This document shows positions 8,937 to 18,249 of a stretch of 32,426 nucleotides of DNA, in pieces. The notes under the pieces are model-generated. The model saw only the letters and a list, made by a program, of their open reading frames with translations, did not search any database and was not told the origin of the DNA. The stretch's first letter is position 1, and the number at the start of each line of letters is the position of its first letter. Where the stretch lies: the NCBI GenBank assembly GCA_913031385.1, contig CAJWCT010000008.1:1-32426 (forward strand). The letters run 5' to 3'. The translations under genes and the position numbers were made by a program. This stretch comes from an uncultured Flavobacteriales bacterium. Lineage in GTDB: Bacteria; Bacteroidota; Bacteroidia; Flavobacteriales; Flavobacteriaceae.

Positions 8937-9695
8937 TTACTTTTTTGAATCTTTAGTTGGTTTAGAGTCCCCATCAGGTTTAGAATCTCCAACTGATTTT
9001 TTACCATCATCTGATGATTTTCCATCCTTTGGCTTATCATCATCTGTTGATTTTCCATCCTTTGGCTTATCATCATCTGTTGATTCTCCAGACTCTTCTC
9101 CTTCAGTTTCTTCATCTTCTTCAACTTCTTCAACTTCTTCAACTATTAAAGCTCTTGGAGTTCTAACTTGACATACAACAGTATTATCAGGATGTAAAAA
9201 AGTATAAGATTCACTCTCTAACTCTGTTACATAAACTCTGTCTCCTATATCAAGATCAGTAATATCAATTTCTATATAGTCTGGAAGATTTGTAGGTAAA
9301 GCCTTAATTCTTAATTTTCTCTTATTTCTCTGTAAATTTCCACCCAATTTTACCCCAATAGAATTCCCAACTAATCTAACAGGAATATCCACTGCTATTT
9401 CCTTATCATCAAACAAGTGATAAAAATCAATATGAAGTATTTTATCTGTTACTGGGTGAAATTGAATATCCTGCAAAACTGCAGAATATGTCTTTTTATC
9501 GTCAAAAGCAATCACAACTGTATGCGCATTTGATGTATAAATCAGTTTAGAGAATGCCAATTCTGGTGCTGAGAAATGCATTGGCCCATCTCCTCCGTAT
9601 AACACGCAAGGAATCTGTCCAGCATTACGTAGAGCTTTTGAAGCTGATTTCCCCACGCTTTCTCTTTTAGATCCGTTGATTGTAATCGATTTCAT
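8937..9695 (-). CDS. rplY: 50S ribosomal protein L25/general stress protein Ctc with long repetitive charged tail
   Basis: L25 binds 5S rRNA in the large ribosomal subunit. The first ~185 of 252 residues are the normal two-domain Ctc form. They start [20 protein letters not shown], with CVLYGG in the RNA-binding barrel, then [19 protein letters not shown] and [14 protein letters not shown] in the TL5-type C-domain. From about residue 188 a tail begins: an acidic [19 protein letters not shown] block, then about 50 residues of [11 protein letters not shown]-like repeats rich in Lys, Asp and Ser. The core family is about 200 residues, so the tail is an extension and probably disordered. It follows prs by 10 bp and ends at a strong terminator. 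Confidence 0.94.
   Translation of the reverse strand: MKSITINGSKRESVGKSASKALRNAGQIPCVLYGGDGPMHFSAPELAFSKLIYTSNAHTVVIAFDDKKTYSAVLQDIQFHPVTDKILHIDFYHLFDDKEIAVDIPVRLVGNSIGVKLGGNLQRNKRKLRIKALPTNLPDYIEIDITDLDIGDRVYVTELESESYTFLHPDNTVVCQVRTPRALIVEEVEEVEEDEETEGEESGESTDDDKPKDGKSTDDDKPKDGKSSDDGKKSVGDSKPDGDSKPTKDSKK
9004..9089 (-). repeat. 33-bp tandem repeat inside the rplY tail (about 2.6 copies)
   Basis: The unit at 9028-9060 recurs almost exactly at 9061-9089 and in shortened, diverged form at 9004-9027. It encodes the 11-residue unit [11 protein letters not shown]. The near-identity at DNA level, including third positions, points to recent slippage or unequal exchange. The 33-bp period keeps the reading frame. 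Confidence 0.9.
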
Positions 9696-9705
9696 TTTAT
9701 TATTA

Positions 9706-10647
9706 TTACATTATAAATTTTGAACTTATTGACTCGTTGTTATGTACATTATGCATAACATCAGCAAATAAATCGGCGCAAGATAACACTTTAATTTTAG
9801 AATTTGATTTAATTTTTGGAACAGTATCCGTTACAATCAATTCCAAAAGTCTTGATTTTTCTATTTTCTCATATGCATTGGCTGATAATAGAGCATGAGT
9901 ACATACGGCTCTTACACTTTTTGCTCCCCTTTCAGTAATCAAATCTCCCGCCTTTGCTAATGTACCTGCAGTGTCAACCATGTCATCTATTAATACTACA
10001 TTTTTACCAATAACATCACCAATTAATTCCATATGTGAGATAACATTTGCTTTTTTTCTTTGCTTATAACATACAACAACATCACTATTCAAAGCCTTAG
10101 CATAAGCATAAGCCCTTTTAGATCCTCCCATATCAGGAGAAGCAATACATAAATTATCTAACTTTAGATTCTCAATGTATGGCATGAATATAGTAGATGC
10201 ATACAAGTGATCTACGGGAATCTGAAAAAATCCTTGTATTTGATCAGCATGTAAATCCATAGTCATTACCCTAGTAGCTCCAGCAGATTCTATCATTCCT
10301 GCAATCATTTTTGCAGCAATAGGAACCCTAGGTTTATCTTTTCTATCTTGCCTTGCCCATCCAAAATAAGGAATTACTGCAGTAATATGCCTAGCAGAAG
10401 CACGTTTAGCTGCATCAACCATTAATAGAAGTTCCATTAAATTTTCACTTGAAGGGTTAGTAGACCCAATAATAAAAATTCTAGTCCCACGAATGGATTC
10501 TTCATATGATGGCTGAAATTCACCATCACTATATTTTGAGATAATTATGTTTCCTAATTTAGTTCCAAAAGATTTTGTTATTTTTTCTGCTAAAACTCTA
10601 CTATTTGTACAGGCAAAAATCTTTGGTTGAATATTTTTAGTTCCCAT
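9706..10647 (-). CDS. prs: Ribose-phosphate pyrophosphokinase
   Basis: This enzyme makes PRPP from ribose-5-phosphate and ATP for nucleotide, histidine, tryptophan and NAD synthesis. The 313-residue product has the usual length. It shows the flexible loop [18 protein letters not shown] (about 99-116) and the divalent-cation site [20 protein letters not shown] (about 131-150). The PRPP-binding loop is [14 protein letters not shown] (about 216-229). It is the first gene of a prs-rplY pair. The 121-bp gap to the divergent tRNA-Leu holds a candidate promoter and palindrome. Confidence 0.97.
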   Translation of the reverse strand: MGTKNIQPKIFACTNSRVLAEKITKSFGTKLGNIIISKYSDGEFQPSYEESIRGTRIFIIGSTNPSSENLMELLLMVDAAKRASARHITAVIPYFGWARQDRKDKPRVPIAAKMIAGMIESAGATRVMTMDLHADQIQGFFQIPVDHLYASTIFMPYIENLKLDNLCIASPDMGGSKRAYAYAKALNSDVVVCYKQRKKANVISHMELIGDVIGKNVVLIDDMVDTAGTLAKAGDLITERGAKSVRAVCTHALLSANAYEKIEKSRLLELIVTDTVPKIKSNSKIKVLSCADLFADVMHNVHNNESISSKFIM

Positions 10648-10679
10648 CGTATCTATCTGTTAATTAATAATTTATACAG

Positions 10680-10707
10680 CCTATTATTAATAGGGACTGC
10701 AAAAATA
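10680..10707 (-). promoter_or_regulatory. Candidate prs promoter -7 element with adjacent palindrome
   Basis: On the minus strand TATTTTTG (10707-10700) matches TAnnTTTG exactly. A perfect 15-base palindrome, CCTATTATTAATAGG (10680-10694), begins 5 bases further downstream, about where transcription should start and 33 bp before the prs ATG. It could be an operator or a small 5'-leader hairpin. No -33 TTTG is visible, so confidence is low. Confidence 0.3.
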
Positions 10708-10768
10708 GAAATTTATTTCTGATGAAAAGAATTAATAATGAATATTTTTTTTACTTTAGTTTTCAATA

Positions 10769-10851
10769 GCTCAAGTGGCGGAATTGGTAGACGCGCTGGA
10801 TTCAAAATCCAGTTCTTTTTAAGAGTGTGGGTTCGATTCCCACCTTGAGTA
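10769..10851 (+). tRNA. tRNA-Leu (anticodon CAA)
   Basis: The cloverleaf is complete. The acceptor stem GCTCAAG (10769-10775) pairs with CTTGAGT (10844-10850), with a G-U first pair. The anticodon arm is CTGGA / TTCAAAA / TCCAG, giving anticodon CAA. The long variable arm is typical of tRNA-Leu. The T-arm is GTGGG / TTCGATT / CCCAC. The 3' CCA is not encoded. It ends 5 bp from the convergent UbiA-family gene. Confidence 0.97.
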
Positions 10852-10855
10852 CAAA

Positions 10856-11716
10856 TCAGATTAAAACGATACTAAAAATTCCCAATATAATTAAAGCTCT
10901 CATAATATTGTGAATAATTAAATAGTCCTTTTTTGTTCTAGATTTCCAAAGAATAAATAAAACATAAGCTAAAATAAATAGACATAAATAATAGTAGTAG
11001 AACATTAAGCCAATATCAAAATTAAGTATCAAATTAATTACATTTATGTGGCTAATCAAGATAATTGTGCTAATAACAACTTTAGCAAATTTTTCCCCAT
11101 AAACCACAGCAATTGTTTTATAGTTTAATGTAAAATCTCCTTTTAAATTCTCTAAATCCTTAATAATGTCTTTAGCCAGAATAATAAAGAATAAGAAAAG
11201 AGCATATATAATAATTATTAACTCAAAATTCTTATAGTATAGAAAGATTGCAAAAAATGGAGTAATAGTTAGTACTGCAGAAAAAATATTTCCTACAATT
11301 AATATTTTTTTTAGTTTATGCGAGTAGAACCATAAAGCCAATATATAGACTAAGAAAAAAATGACTGCTCTAATTGAAATTAAAAATGAAAGACAAATGC
11401 ATAATAAATTTAAAGAAAAATATAGAGTTAGTTTTGTTCTTTTTCTTATAGTTTTATCAATACTAGAACGAATTGGCCTATTTATCATGTCCTTTTCATA
11501 ATCATAAAAATTATTAATTATATAACCTGATGCAATTGCAATAGAAGAACATAAAATAATTGCAAATAAATATGGATCTAATATAATATCAAGAGTATTC
11601 TCTTTATGACCTAGAATAAAAATTGAAGTTAAATACTGAGCAATAACTATTGCTAGAATATTATATGCTCTTATAACTGAGAATAAACTAAAGAACTTGA
11701 CAATTATTGATTTCAA
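10856..11716 (-). CDS. UbiA-family prenyltransferase (geranylgeranylglycerol-phosphate geranylgeranyltransferase-like)
   Basis: UbiA-fold enzymes transfer a polyprenyl group within the membrane. The 286-residue product is almost entirely hydrophobic, with about eight to nine helices. It has the two Asp-rich prenyl-diphosphate motifs: NNFYDYEKDMINRP (about 67-80) and the KDIIKDLENLKGD stretch (about 182-194). Position beside mevalonate kinase and diphosphomevalonate decarboxylase fits a consumer of isoprenoid diphosphates. Flavobacterial homologues in this context are usually annotated as the archaeal-type ether-lipid enzyme. The acceptor cannot be told from sequence; a quinone precursor, heme or chlorophyll-type acceptor remain possible. 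The stop is TGA. Confidence 0.8.
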   Translation of the reverse strand: MKSIIVKFFSLFSVIRAYNILAIVIAQYLTSIFILGHKENTLDIILDPYLFAIILCSSIAIASGYIINNFYDYEKDMINRPIRSSIDKTIRKRTKLTLYFSLNLLCICLSFLISIRAVIFFLVYILALWFYSHKLKKILIVGNIFSAVLTITPFFAIFLYYKNFELIIIIYALFLFFIILAKDIIKDLENLKGDFTLNYKTIAVVYGEKFAKVVISTIILISHINVINLILNFDIGLMFYYYYLCLFILAYVLFILWKSRTKKDYLIIHNIMRALIILGIFSIVLI

Positions 11717-11740
11717 ATTTTAAAGAAACTTAAACAGTAA

Positions 11741-12661
11741 TTAAAAATAGTATACAACTTCTAGCTTGTGATCTATTAATTGTTTTCTTGCTGCCTCGAA
11801 ATTTTCTGTAAATCCTAATATATATCCTCCTCCTCCAGAGCCGCACAATTTTAAAAAATAAGAATCATTCTCAATTCCTTTTTTCCACAAACTATGGAGT
11901 TCTTTGGGTATCATTGGTTTAAAGTTTTTTAATACTATTCTTGATAATTTTTTGGTATTATTAAAGAGAGCGCTTAAATCCCCATTAAGAAAATTATCTA
12001 CACATAGATTTGTGTGTTTAATAAATTTCTCATTCATGATTTTTCTAAAACCATCTTTTTTCATTTTCTCCATAAAAATATTAACCATTGGTGCAGTTGA
12101 GCTAATCTTTCCACTATCCATTAAAAAAACGGCTCCATTTCCAATACTTTTTTGTGAGGGTATTCCTGTAACTTTTATGTCTTTTTTAGAATTAATTAAA
12201 ATTGGTATGCTTAGATAACTGTTAAGTGGATCTAAACCAGATGATTTTCCATGAAAATAAGATTCCATTATAGAAAAAATATTTTTAAGGTTGATTAATT
12301 TTTCTCTAGTTAAATTTTCTAATACAGTTGTTTTTTTAAATGCATATTTATCATAGACAGCAGCTACTAAGGCCCCGCTACTTCCAATACCGTATCCTTC
12401 AGGAATAGACGAGTTAAAGTATAATCCTTTATCAATATCGGAACTAAACTTATCTAAGTCTAATTTTATTTTTGATGATTTTAAATATTTTAAAAACCCT
12501 CTAAGAATTTCATTAGAAGCCTTAGATATAGAATTTATCTTATTTGGGATTTTTAAGGCCCCTTTATAAAAATTATAAGGAATAGATAAACCTTTGGAAT
12601 CTTCAATAATTCCATATTCACCAAAAAGTAAAATTTTAGAGTAAAATAATGGACCATTCAT
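11741..12661 (-). CDS. Mevalonate kinase-type GHMP kinase
   Basis: This enzyme most likely phosphorylates mevalonate, the step before the phosphomevalonate branch of isopentenyl diphosphate synthesis. The 306-residue product starts MNGPLFYSKILLFGEYGII, the N-terminal strand that binds substrate in mevalonate kinases. The GHMP ATP-binding motif is PEGYGIGSSGALVAAVY (about 88-104). The C-terminal glycine-rich motif is KLCGSGGGGYILGFTE (about 272-287). It lies between the decarboxylase gene (20 bp upstream) and the UbiA-family gene (24 bp downstream) on one strand, a typical flavobacterial isoprenoid operon. Phosphomevalonate kinase is not in the window. Confidence 0.87.
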   Translation of the reverse strand: MNGPLFYSKILLFGEYGIIEDSKGLSIPYNFYKGALKIPNKINSISKASNEILRGFLKYLKSSKIKLDLDKFSSDIDKGLYFNSSIPEGYGIGSSGALVAAVYDKYAFKKTTVLENLTREKLINLKNIFSIMESYFHGKSSGLDPLNSYLSIPILINSKKDIKVTGIPSQKSIGNGAVFLMDSGKISSTAPMVNIFMEKMKKDGFRKIMNEKFIKHTNLCVDNFLNGDLSALFNNTKKLSRIVLKNFKPMIPKELHSLWKKGIENDSYFLKLCGSGGGGYILGFTENFEAARKQLIDHKLEVVYYF

Positions 12662-12681
12662 ATAACAAATATATTACAAAA

Positions 12682-13764
12682 TTACAATTGTACCGCTCCT
12701 TTGCCTACTTTATCTGATATAAATGAATAGTTTTTACAGTATTCTTTTAATTCACTTTCTATAAACAATTCAACCTTCTTTTCTCCTTCTTTCGGATATA
12801 ATACATGAACATTTGCTCCAGCATCCAGAGTAAAACAGATGGGAATCTTAGTGGTTTCTCTATAACTTTTTATACTATTTATAATCTTCAAAGTATTGGG
12901 TTTTATTAATACATATGATGGATTACTTGTCATCATCAATGCATGAAGCATCATTGCCTCTTCTTCTATTAAGCTTGTAAAAGAATGAAGATTGCCATTT
13001 TTTAATATTGATTTTAATCTAATTACATTCTTTTGAGCAATCTTATATCTCTTATCAGCATAAATATGATTTTTCATTAATGTATGACCATCAGAACTAG
13101 AGACTTGTTTTGCCTCAGTATCAACCAACAGAATAGTATCATTATAATCTAAAAAATCCTTAAAAATTTCATATGGATATTTAATAGAATATAAATCTGT
13201 ACTTTGTTCTACATCTGCGTGTTTTCCCCATAAGTTAATTCCCCCTAATATACTTCTACATGCACTTCCTGAACCAATTCTAGAGAGAAAGGAAGCTTTT
13301 TTATAAAAATATTCTTCCTTCATAGTTGAATTAAGATCTTTTTCCAGGGACATTATACATAAAGCCAATGCACTCATTCCACTAGCTGAAGATGCAATTC
13401 CACTACTATGCGGAAAAGTATTTGCAGTATTAATTTTAAAACTATATCCTTTTAAGTAACTACAGTATTTTAAAATGTTTCTAAAGAAAAGATCTATTTT
13501 AGGTTTAAATTCGTCAATTTTCTTATCCTTATAATAAACATCAAATAATATATTATTATCAGCCTTGCTTTTTTTATTCAATTCTAGGGTAGTAATTGTT
13601 CTTGAATTACTTAAAGTAAAACTAATAGATGTATTTTTTGGGGTCTGATTCTTATTTTTACCCCAATACTTTATTAAAGCAATATTACTTGGTGATGACC
13701 ATGTATAAGAGCTAGTATCAGGCAAATTAGTAAAGTTATTAGCTATAAAATTCTCTTCAGACAT
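12682..13764 (-). CDS. mvaD: Diphosphomevalonate decarboxylase
   Basis: MvaD converts diphosphomevalonate to isopentenyl diphosphate with ATP. The 360-residue product has SWSSPSNIALIKYWGK-type start residues (here YTWSSPSNIALIKYWGKNK), the substrate-binding signature of the family. It also has the GHMP loop PHSSGIASSASGMSALAL and the SGSACRSILGG motif. The ATG at 13764 is chosen. A longer open frame to 13902 exists, but its extra 46 codons read straight through the upstream tRNA-Leu gene. The start is 23 bp after that tRNA, so tRNA and mRNA may share a transcript that is processed. Confidence 0.95.
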   Translation of the reverse strand: MSEENFIANNFTNLPDTSSYTWSSPSNIALIKYWGKNKNQTPKNTSISFTLSNSRTITTLELNKKSKADNNILFDVYYKDKKIDEFKPKIDLFFRNILKYCSYLKGYSFKINTANTFPHSSGIASSASGMSALALCIMSLEKDLNSTMKEEYFYKKASFLSRIGSGSACRSILGGINLWGKHADVEQSTDLYSIKYPYEIFKDFLDYNDTILLVDTEAKQVSSSDGHTLMKNHIYADKRYKIAQKNVIRLKSILKNGNLHSFTSLIEEEAMMLHALMMTSNPSYVLIKPNTLKIINSIKSYRETTKIPICFTLDAGANVHVLYPKEGEKKVELFIESELKEYCKNYSFISDKVGKGAVQL

Positions 13765-13787
13765 AAAATAATATTGGAAGATTGTCG

Positions 13788-13869
13788 TGCGGGCGGAGAG
13801 ACTCGAACTCTCACACCTTGCGGCACTAGATCCTAAGTCTAGCGTGTCTACCAATTCCACCACGCCCGC
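13788..13869 (-). tRNA. tRNA-Leu (anticodon UAG)
   Basis: On the minus strand the acceptor stem GCGGGCG (from 13869) pairs with CGCCCGC (ending 13789), followed by discriminator A at 13788. The anticodon arm is CTAGA / CTTAGGA / TCTAG, giving anticodon TAG. The variable arm is long. The T-arm is GAGAG / TTCGAGT / CTCTC. No CCA is encoded. It reads CUN leucine codons. Confidence 0.97.
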
Positions 13870-13956
13870 AAATTGATGTGCTAATATAAACAATACTTTC
13901 AATATTTAGATTATTGGTAAGATTAAAAGTATTCTCTGTTTTTGTATTTTTACTAT

Positions 13957-16900
13957 ATGGGTACAAAAGCTAATTCTAATTTTAATTTTTCCTTTAAAGA
14001 AATTCAAAAATTAGTTAATATTAATTATGGGTTTACATGTACTTTGAAAAAATTAGATGGTGAGAAAGACTTCAACTATAGGCTTATAACAAAAAAGGGA
14101 GAGACATATTATCTAAAAATATATCCTAAGAATACCGATTTAAATTTTATTATATTTCAAACTAAGTTATTAAATCATTTATCTAAAAAAACAGGATTAA
14201 AAACCCCGAAAAATTTATTGTCTAAAAGTGGCTCTAACTATTCTGTCTTTAGAGATAAAAAAGGCTTTATAAGATATTTCAGAATTAATTCATGGATAGA
14301 AGGCAGATTATGGTCAAAAATAAATCCTATTACCAATAATCTAAGATTTGAATTAGGCGAAGAGGCTGCCTTAATTACTAAAAAGTTGAAAAATTTTAAA
14401 AGTGATTTTGCTAATTCAGAAATGCAATGGGATATATCAAACTCATTATGGACAAAACAATATTTAAAATTTATAAAAAGAAGTAGTGAGAGAAAAATAA
14501 TAAAGTCTTTTCAAAATAAGTTTGAAGAAAAATTAACAAAATTCAAAAAACTAAGAAAATCTTTTATACATAATGATGTAAATGATAATAATATAATTGT
14601 TTCTAACAGCTTATATAATCCTAAAATTAATGGAATCATTGACCTTGGAGATTCTATAAATACGCAAATAATAAATGATGTAGCCGTAACGTGTGTATAT
14701 GCAATGATGAAGTGTGAAAATCCACTTGAAGCGGGAGTTAATGTTGTTAAGGGGTATAATTCGGTATTTAAATTAGAAGAAGATGAAATTGAATTCCTAT
14801 ACCTAGCAATAGCTATGAGGCTTATCATATCAATAACAAAATCTTCAATTAATAAAATTGAAAACAAAGAAAATGAATATCTATTAATAAGTGAAGATGA
14901 AGCAATAAAATTAATTAAAAAATGGGATACAGTTAATCAAGAGCTAGCAACATATTCTTTTAGAAATGCTTGTGGTTATACTGCTCACCCAAATGAAAAC
15001 AAATTTAATAAATGGTCAAAAAATAGGGTTTTTAAAATAACTGATATTTTTCCATCAATTGAAAAGAAAAATTTCTTCAATATTGATCTTAGCGTTTCCA
15101 GCAACTGGTTAGAAAATAGGCTTATTGGTAAGAATATTGACTTGTTTGAAAACAAAATTAATTTGCTCAAAAAATTAAAAAGCAATTCAATTATTGCTGG
15201 AGGATACTTAGAACCTAGGATTTTATATAACACTAATAATTATTCAAGGCCTGGAAATAATGGGATTGAAAATAGAACAATACATCTTGGTATAGATTTT
15301 TGGTTAAATAAAAATACACCAATCCATGCCTTTATTGATGGTGTAGTAGTTGTAAAGACAAATAATAACTCTAAAAAAGGGTACGGTGGTCTAGTTATTC
15401 TAGAGCATAAAGTAAAAAATTTAAAATTTTATAGTCTTTATGGTCATCTGTGTAACATTAAAAGATTAAAAATTAAAATTGGAGATAAAATTAAGAAAGG
15501 ATCTGAAATAGGTGTTATAGGAAATTATAATGAGAATGGTAACTGGGCCCCTCATCTGCACTTCCAATTAATGCTGAGTCTACTAGATTTTAAAACCGAT
15601 TTTCCAGGTGTGTGTTACTACTCTGAAAAAAGTATTTGGAGCAGTATTTGTCCTGATCCGAATAAAATTTTTAAATCTAAAAATCTAAATACAAATAATC
15701 AAGATTCTAATGAAGTATTGATAAATCTAAGAAAAAAATATCTTGGAAAAAATTTAAGTCTAAGTTATAATAAACCAATAAAATTTGTTAGAGGTAAAGA
15801 TCAATATTTGATTGATGATAATGGAAGAAAATATCTTGATACAGTAAATAATATTGCTCATGTTGGGCATGAAAATGAGAACGTGGTTAAAGCTGGTCAA
15901 AAACAAATGGCTATTCTAAATACAAATACTAGATATCTTCATCCTAATCTTATTAGACTTAGTGAAGAAATACTTAAGACATTTCCAAAAAAACTAAGTA
16001 CAATCTATTTTGTTAATTCCGGTAGTGAAGCAAATGAATTAGCAATTAGACTAATGAAGAATTATACTGGTCAAAATGATATTATTGTATTTGAGGGGGG
16101 GTATCATGGCAGCACAAATAGTACCATTGAAATAAGCAATTATAAATACATGGGTGAAGGTGGCAAGGGTGAATCTAAGCATATACATTCAATTCCAATG
16201 CCAGATATCTTTAGGGGAAAATATACGGGATTAGAATCTTCAAAAGAGTATGTAAATGAAGTTGCTAAGAAAGTTGATAAAATTAAGTCAAAAGGAAAAT
16301 CTATCGCAGGAATGATTATAGAACCTATTATTAGTTGTGGTGGCCAAATTGAACTTCCAAATAATTTTCTCAAAAACACATATCAAATTATAAAAAAGAA
16401 TAAGGGATTATTAATATCAGATGAAATACAAACTGGTTTTGGAAGAGTTGGAGAAAAGTTTTGGGGATTTCAGTTGCACGATGTAATTCCAGACATAGTT
16501 ACTCTTGGGAAACCTATGGGTAATGGACATCCAATTGGAGCAGTTGTCTGCACTAAAGAAATTGCCGATAAATTTAATAATGGAATGGAGTTTTTTAGTT
16601 CATTTGGTGGAAATCCTGTTTCATGTTCCATAGCTCTTTCTGTTCTAGATGAATTGAAAAAAAATAAACTTCAAAAGAATGCAGAAATTATTGGAAATTA
16701 TATTAAATCTGAATTGAAAAAAGTAAGTAAAGAATTCCCCATTATATCTAATGTAAGAGGTAAAGGTTTGTTTCTAGGATTTGAACTTACATCGAATAAA
16801 TTAAATCCATTGCCCGATCAAACTAGCTACCTAGTTAATAGAATGAAAGAACTTGGAATACTAATGAGCTCTGATGGAATTGATAAAAATGTAATTAAAA

Positions 16901-16998
16901 TTAAGCCGCCCTTAGTTTTTAACAAGGATAACACAGACACCTTAATATATTTTCTTAGAAAAGTACTTAAAGAAGATCCAATGAAAGTTAAATCGTAA
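13957..16998 (+). CDS. Three-domain fusion: hydroxylysine-kinase-like APH domain, M23/LytM peptidase domain, AGXT2L-type PLP phospho-lyase
   Basis: Residues about 15-340 form an aminoglycoside-phosphotransferase-fold kinase. The catalytic loop is HNDVNDNN (His205, Asp207) and the metal-binding motif is DLGD (Asp229-Asp232), followed by [12 protein letters not shown] as in hydroxylysine kinases. Residues about 420-560 are an M23/LytM domain with all zinc ligands: His443 and Asp447 (HLGIDFW), His533 and His535 (HLHF). Residues about 590-1010 are a class III PLP enzyme with [27 protein letters not shown] (Asp822) and [13 protein letters not shown] (Schiff-base Lys852). This is closest to the ethanolamine-phosphate and 5-phosphohydroxylysine phospho-lyases. 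I infer an amino-alcohol route: phosphorylation, then elimination of phosphate and ammonia. Hydroxylysine is favoured by context, ethanolamine is the alternative. No signal peptide is seen, so the M23 part appears cytoplasmic. ATG 13957 is preferred over an upstream in-frame TTG at 13942. The gene is convergent with the hydroxyproline operon. Confidence 0.88.
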   Translation: MGTKANSNFNFSFKEIQKLVNINYGFTCTLKKLDGEKDFNYRLITKKGETYYLKIYPKNTDLNFIIFQTKLLNHLSKKTGLKTPKNLLSKSGSNYSVFRDKKGFIRYFRINSWIEGRLWSKINPITNNLRFELGEEAALITKKLKNFKSDFANSEMQWDISNSLWTKQYLKFIKRSSERKIIKSFQNKFEEKLTKFKKLRKSFIHNDVNDNNIIVSNSLYNPKINGIIDLGDSINTQIINDVAVTCVYAMMKCENPLEAGVNVVKGYNSVFKLEEDEIEFLYLAIAMRLIISITKSSINKIENKENEYLLISEDEAIKLIKKWDTVNQELATYSFRNACGYTAHPNENKFNKWSKNRVFKITDIFPSIEKKNFFNIDLSVSSNWLENRLIGKNIDLFENKINLLKKLKSNSIIAGGYLEPRILYNTNNYSRPGNNGIENRTIHLGIDFWLNKNTPIHAFIDGVVVVKTNNNSKKGYGGLVILEHKVKNLKFYSLYGHLCNIKRLKIKIGDKIKKGSEIGVIGNYNENGNWAPHLHFQLMLSLLDFKTDFPGVCYYSEKSIWSSICPDPNKIFKSKNLNTNNQDSNEVLINLRKKYLGKNLSLSYNKPIKFVRGKDQYLIDDNGRKYLDTVNNIAHVGHENENVVKAGQKQMAILNTNTRYLHPNLIRLSEEILKTFPKKLSTIYFVNSGSEANELAIRLMKNYTGQNDIIVFEGGYHGSTNSTIEISNYKYMGEGGKGESKHIHSIPMPDIFRGKYTGLESSKEYVNEVAKKVDKIKSKGKSIAGMIIEPIISCGGQIELPNNFLKNTYQIIKKNKGLLISDEIQTGFGRVGEKFWGFQLHDVIPDIVTLGKPMGNGHPIGAVVCTKEIADKFNNGMEFFSSFGGNPVSCSIALSVLDELKKNKLQKNAEIIGNYIKSELKKVSKEFPIISNVRGKGLFLGFELTSNKLNPLPDQTSYLVNRMKELGILMSSDGIDKNVIKIKPPLVFNKDNTDTLIYFLRKVLKEDPMKVKS

Positions 16999-16999
16999 A

Positions 17000-18247
17000 C
17001 TAAAATTTTCTTTCAGGATTATAAAAAGAAGTATCTATACTAGGGGGTTTTTCTGAGACAAAGTCTGAGACTAATTTACCTGTTCCAGTGCTCATACTCC
17101 AGCCGGTCATATTGTGTCCAGTAGCAATAACAATATTTGAAATTTTAGAAGACCTTCCAATATAAGGTAGTCCATCCGCTGAAATTGCTCTTAATCCAAA
17201 AGCAGCCTTACTCCTAATATCTTCATCAATTTTTAAATTAGGGTAATAAGAACATGCAGAATTTGCAATTGCATCAACTCTATTTCTTCTTATATTATTA
17301 TTAATAGAGGCTATTTCTATTGTTCCAGAAAACCTGGTAAAACCGTTCATTGGAGTAACTGCACATTTTGGCTCTACAAGGATTGCAGGTAAATTTATTT
17401 TCGTTTCTTCATGAACATCCATACTATAGCCTTTCCCCGACTGTAACAATAATTTAATTCCTATTTTGTTGCATAAGTAATTAGTCCAAGGACCAGCAGC
17501 AAACACATATTCATCAAATTTCATAAGCTTACCATCAAAAAATATACCTTTTATTTTTTTACCTTCCAATACAAAATTGTCAACTAATGTATGCTTGAAT
17601 ATCCTTACACCTTTACTCAATAAAAATTCTTTAAGTACAGACATAAATTCACCTGGAGTTGAATGATGATCACATTTATAATATGCTCCGCCAATTGAAT
17701 CAATTTCTACATTAGGTTCAAGCTTCTTTATCTCAGCTTTATTAATTAATTTTGCTTCTAGCCCATTTTCAATTGCCAGTTTAACTGCATGTTCTTCGTG
17801 AAGCATAGAATTTTCAGTCTTACAAAGCATTAAAAGTCCTTTCTTTTTGTAATGAAATTTAAAATTGTTTTCATCTTTTATTTGCTGTAATAAATCTTGA
17901 CTTAAAAGAGAAAGGTTTAATATTCCTGGTATTGAATTTATGACATGCCTGTTTGTACAAGACTTATTAAATGCATAGATCCATTTAAAAAATTCTATAT
18001 TAATTCTTGGTTCTATATATAATGGACTTGATGAATTAAACATCCATCTTATTCCCTGTCTTATAATACCAGGTGCTGCAAGTGGAGTAATATGGCCCGG
18101 ACATAGATATCCAGCATTGATATAAGAAGCTCCAGATTCTAATGAAGACTTGTCAACTATAGTAACTTTATGACCATCTTTTATAAGATAATATGCTGAA
18201 CATAATCCTATAACCCCTCCACCTATTATAGCAATATTCTTAGACAT
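17000..18247 (-). CDS. FAD-dependent D-amino-acid dehydrogenase (DadA family), probable D-hydroxyproline dehydrogenase
   Basis: The 415-residue product has the N-terminal dinucleotide-binding motif IAIIGGGVIGLCSAYYLIKDG. It also has the DadA-type ESGASYINAGYLCPGHITPL stretch and the C-terminal FAD contact GLRAISADGLPYIGRS with ATGHNMTGWSMSTGTGKL. Enzymes of this family paired with 4-hydroxyproline epimerase oxidise cis-4-hydroxy-D-proline to 1-pyrroline-4-hydroxy-2-carboxylate, passing electrons to the respiratory chain. It follows the epimerase gene by only 2 bp, which supports that role. Its stop lies 1 bp from the stop of the convergent fusion gene. Confidence 0.9.
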   Translation of the reverse strand: MSKNIAIIGGGVIGLCSAYYLIKDGHKVTIVDKSSLESGASYINAGYLCPGHITPLAAPGIIRQGIRWMFNSSSPLYIEPRINIEFFKWIYAFNKSCTNRHVINSIPGILNLSLLSQDLLQQIKDENNFKFHYKKKGLLMLCKTENSMLHEEHAVKLAIENGLEAKLINKAEIKKLEPNVEIDSIGGAYYKCDHHSTPGEFMSVLKEFLLSKGVRIFKHTLVDNFVLEGKKIKGIFFDGKLMKFDEYVFAAGPWTNYLCNKIGIKLLLQSGKGYSMDVHEETKINLPAILVEPKCAVTPMNGFTRFSGTIEIASINNNIRRNRVDAIANSACSYYPNLKIDEDIRSKAAFGLRAISADGLPYIGRSSKISNIVIATGHNMTGWSMSTGTGKLVSDFVSEKPPSIDTSFYNPERKF

Positions 18248-18249
18248 AG

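Noticed and set aside
8918-9142. 74-codon Lys/Met/Gln-rich repetitive reading frame
   Set aside because: It is an alternate frame of the rplY tail repeats and crosses the rplY stop toward the terminator. Its repeats are explained by the 33-bp coding units.
13765-13902. N-terminal extension of the diphosphomevalonate decarboxylase frame (46 extra codons)
   Set aside because: The extra residues are a read-through of the tRNA-Leu(UAG) gene (GVVELVDTLDLGSSAARCESSS is the usual translated tRNA). The family start matches the ATG at 13764.
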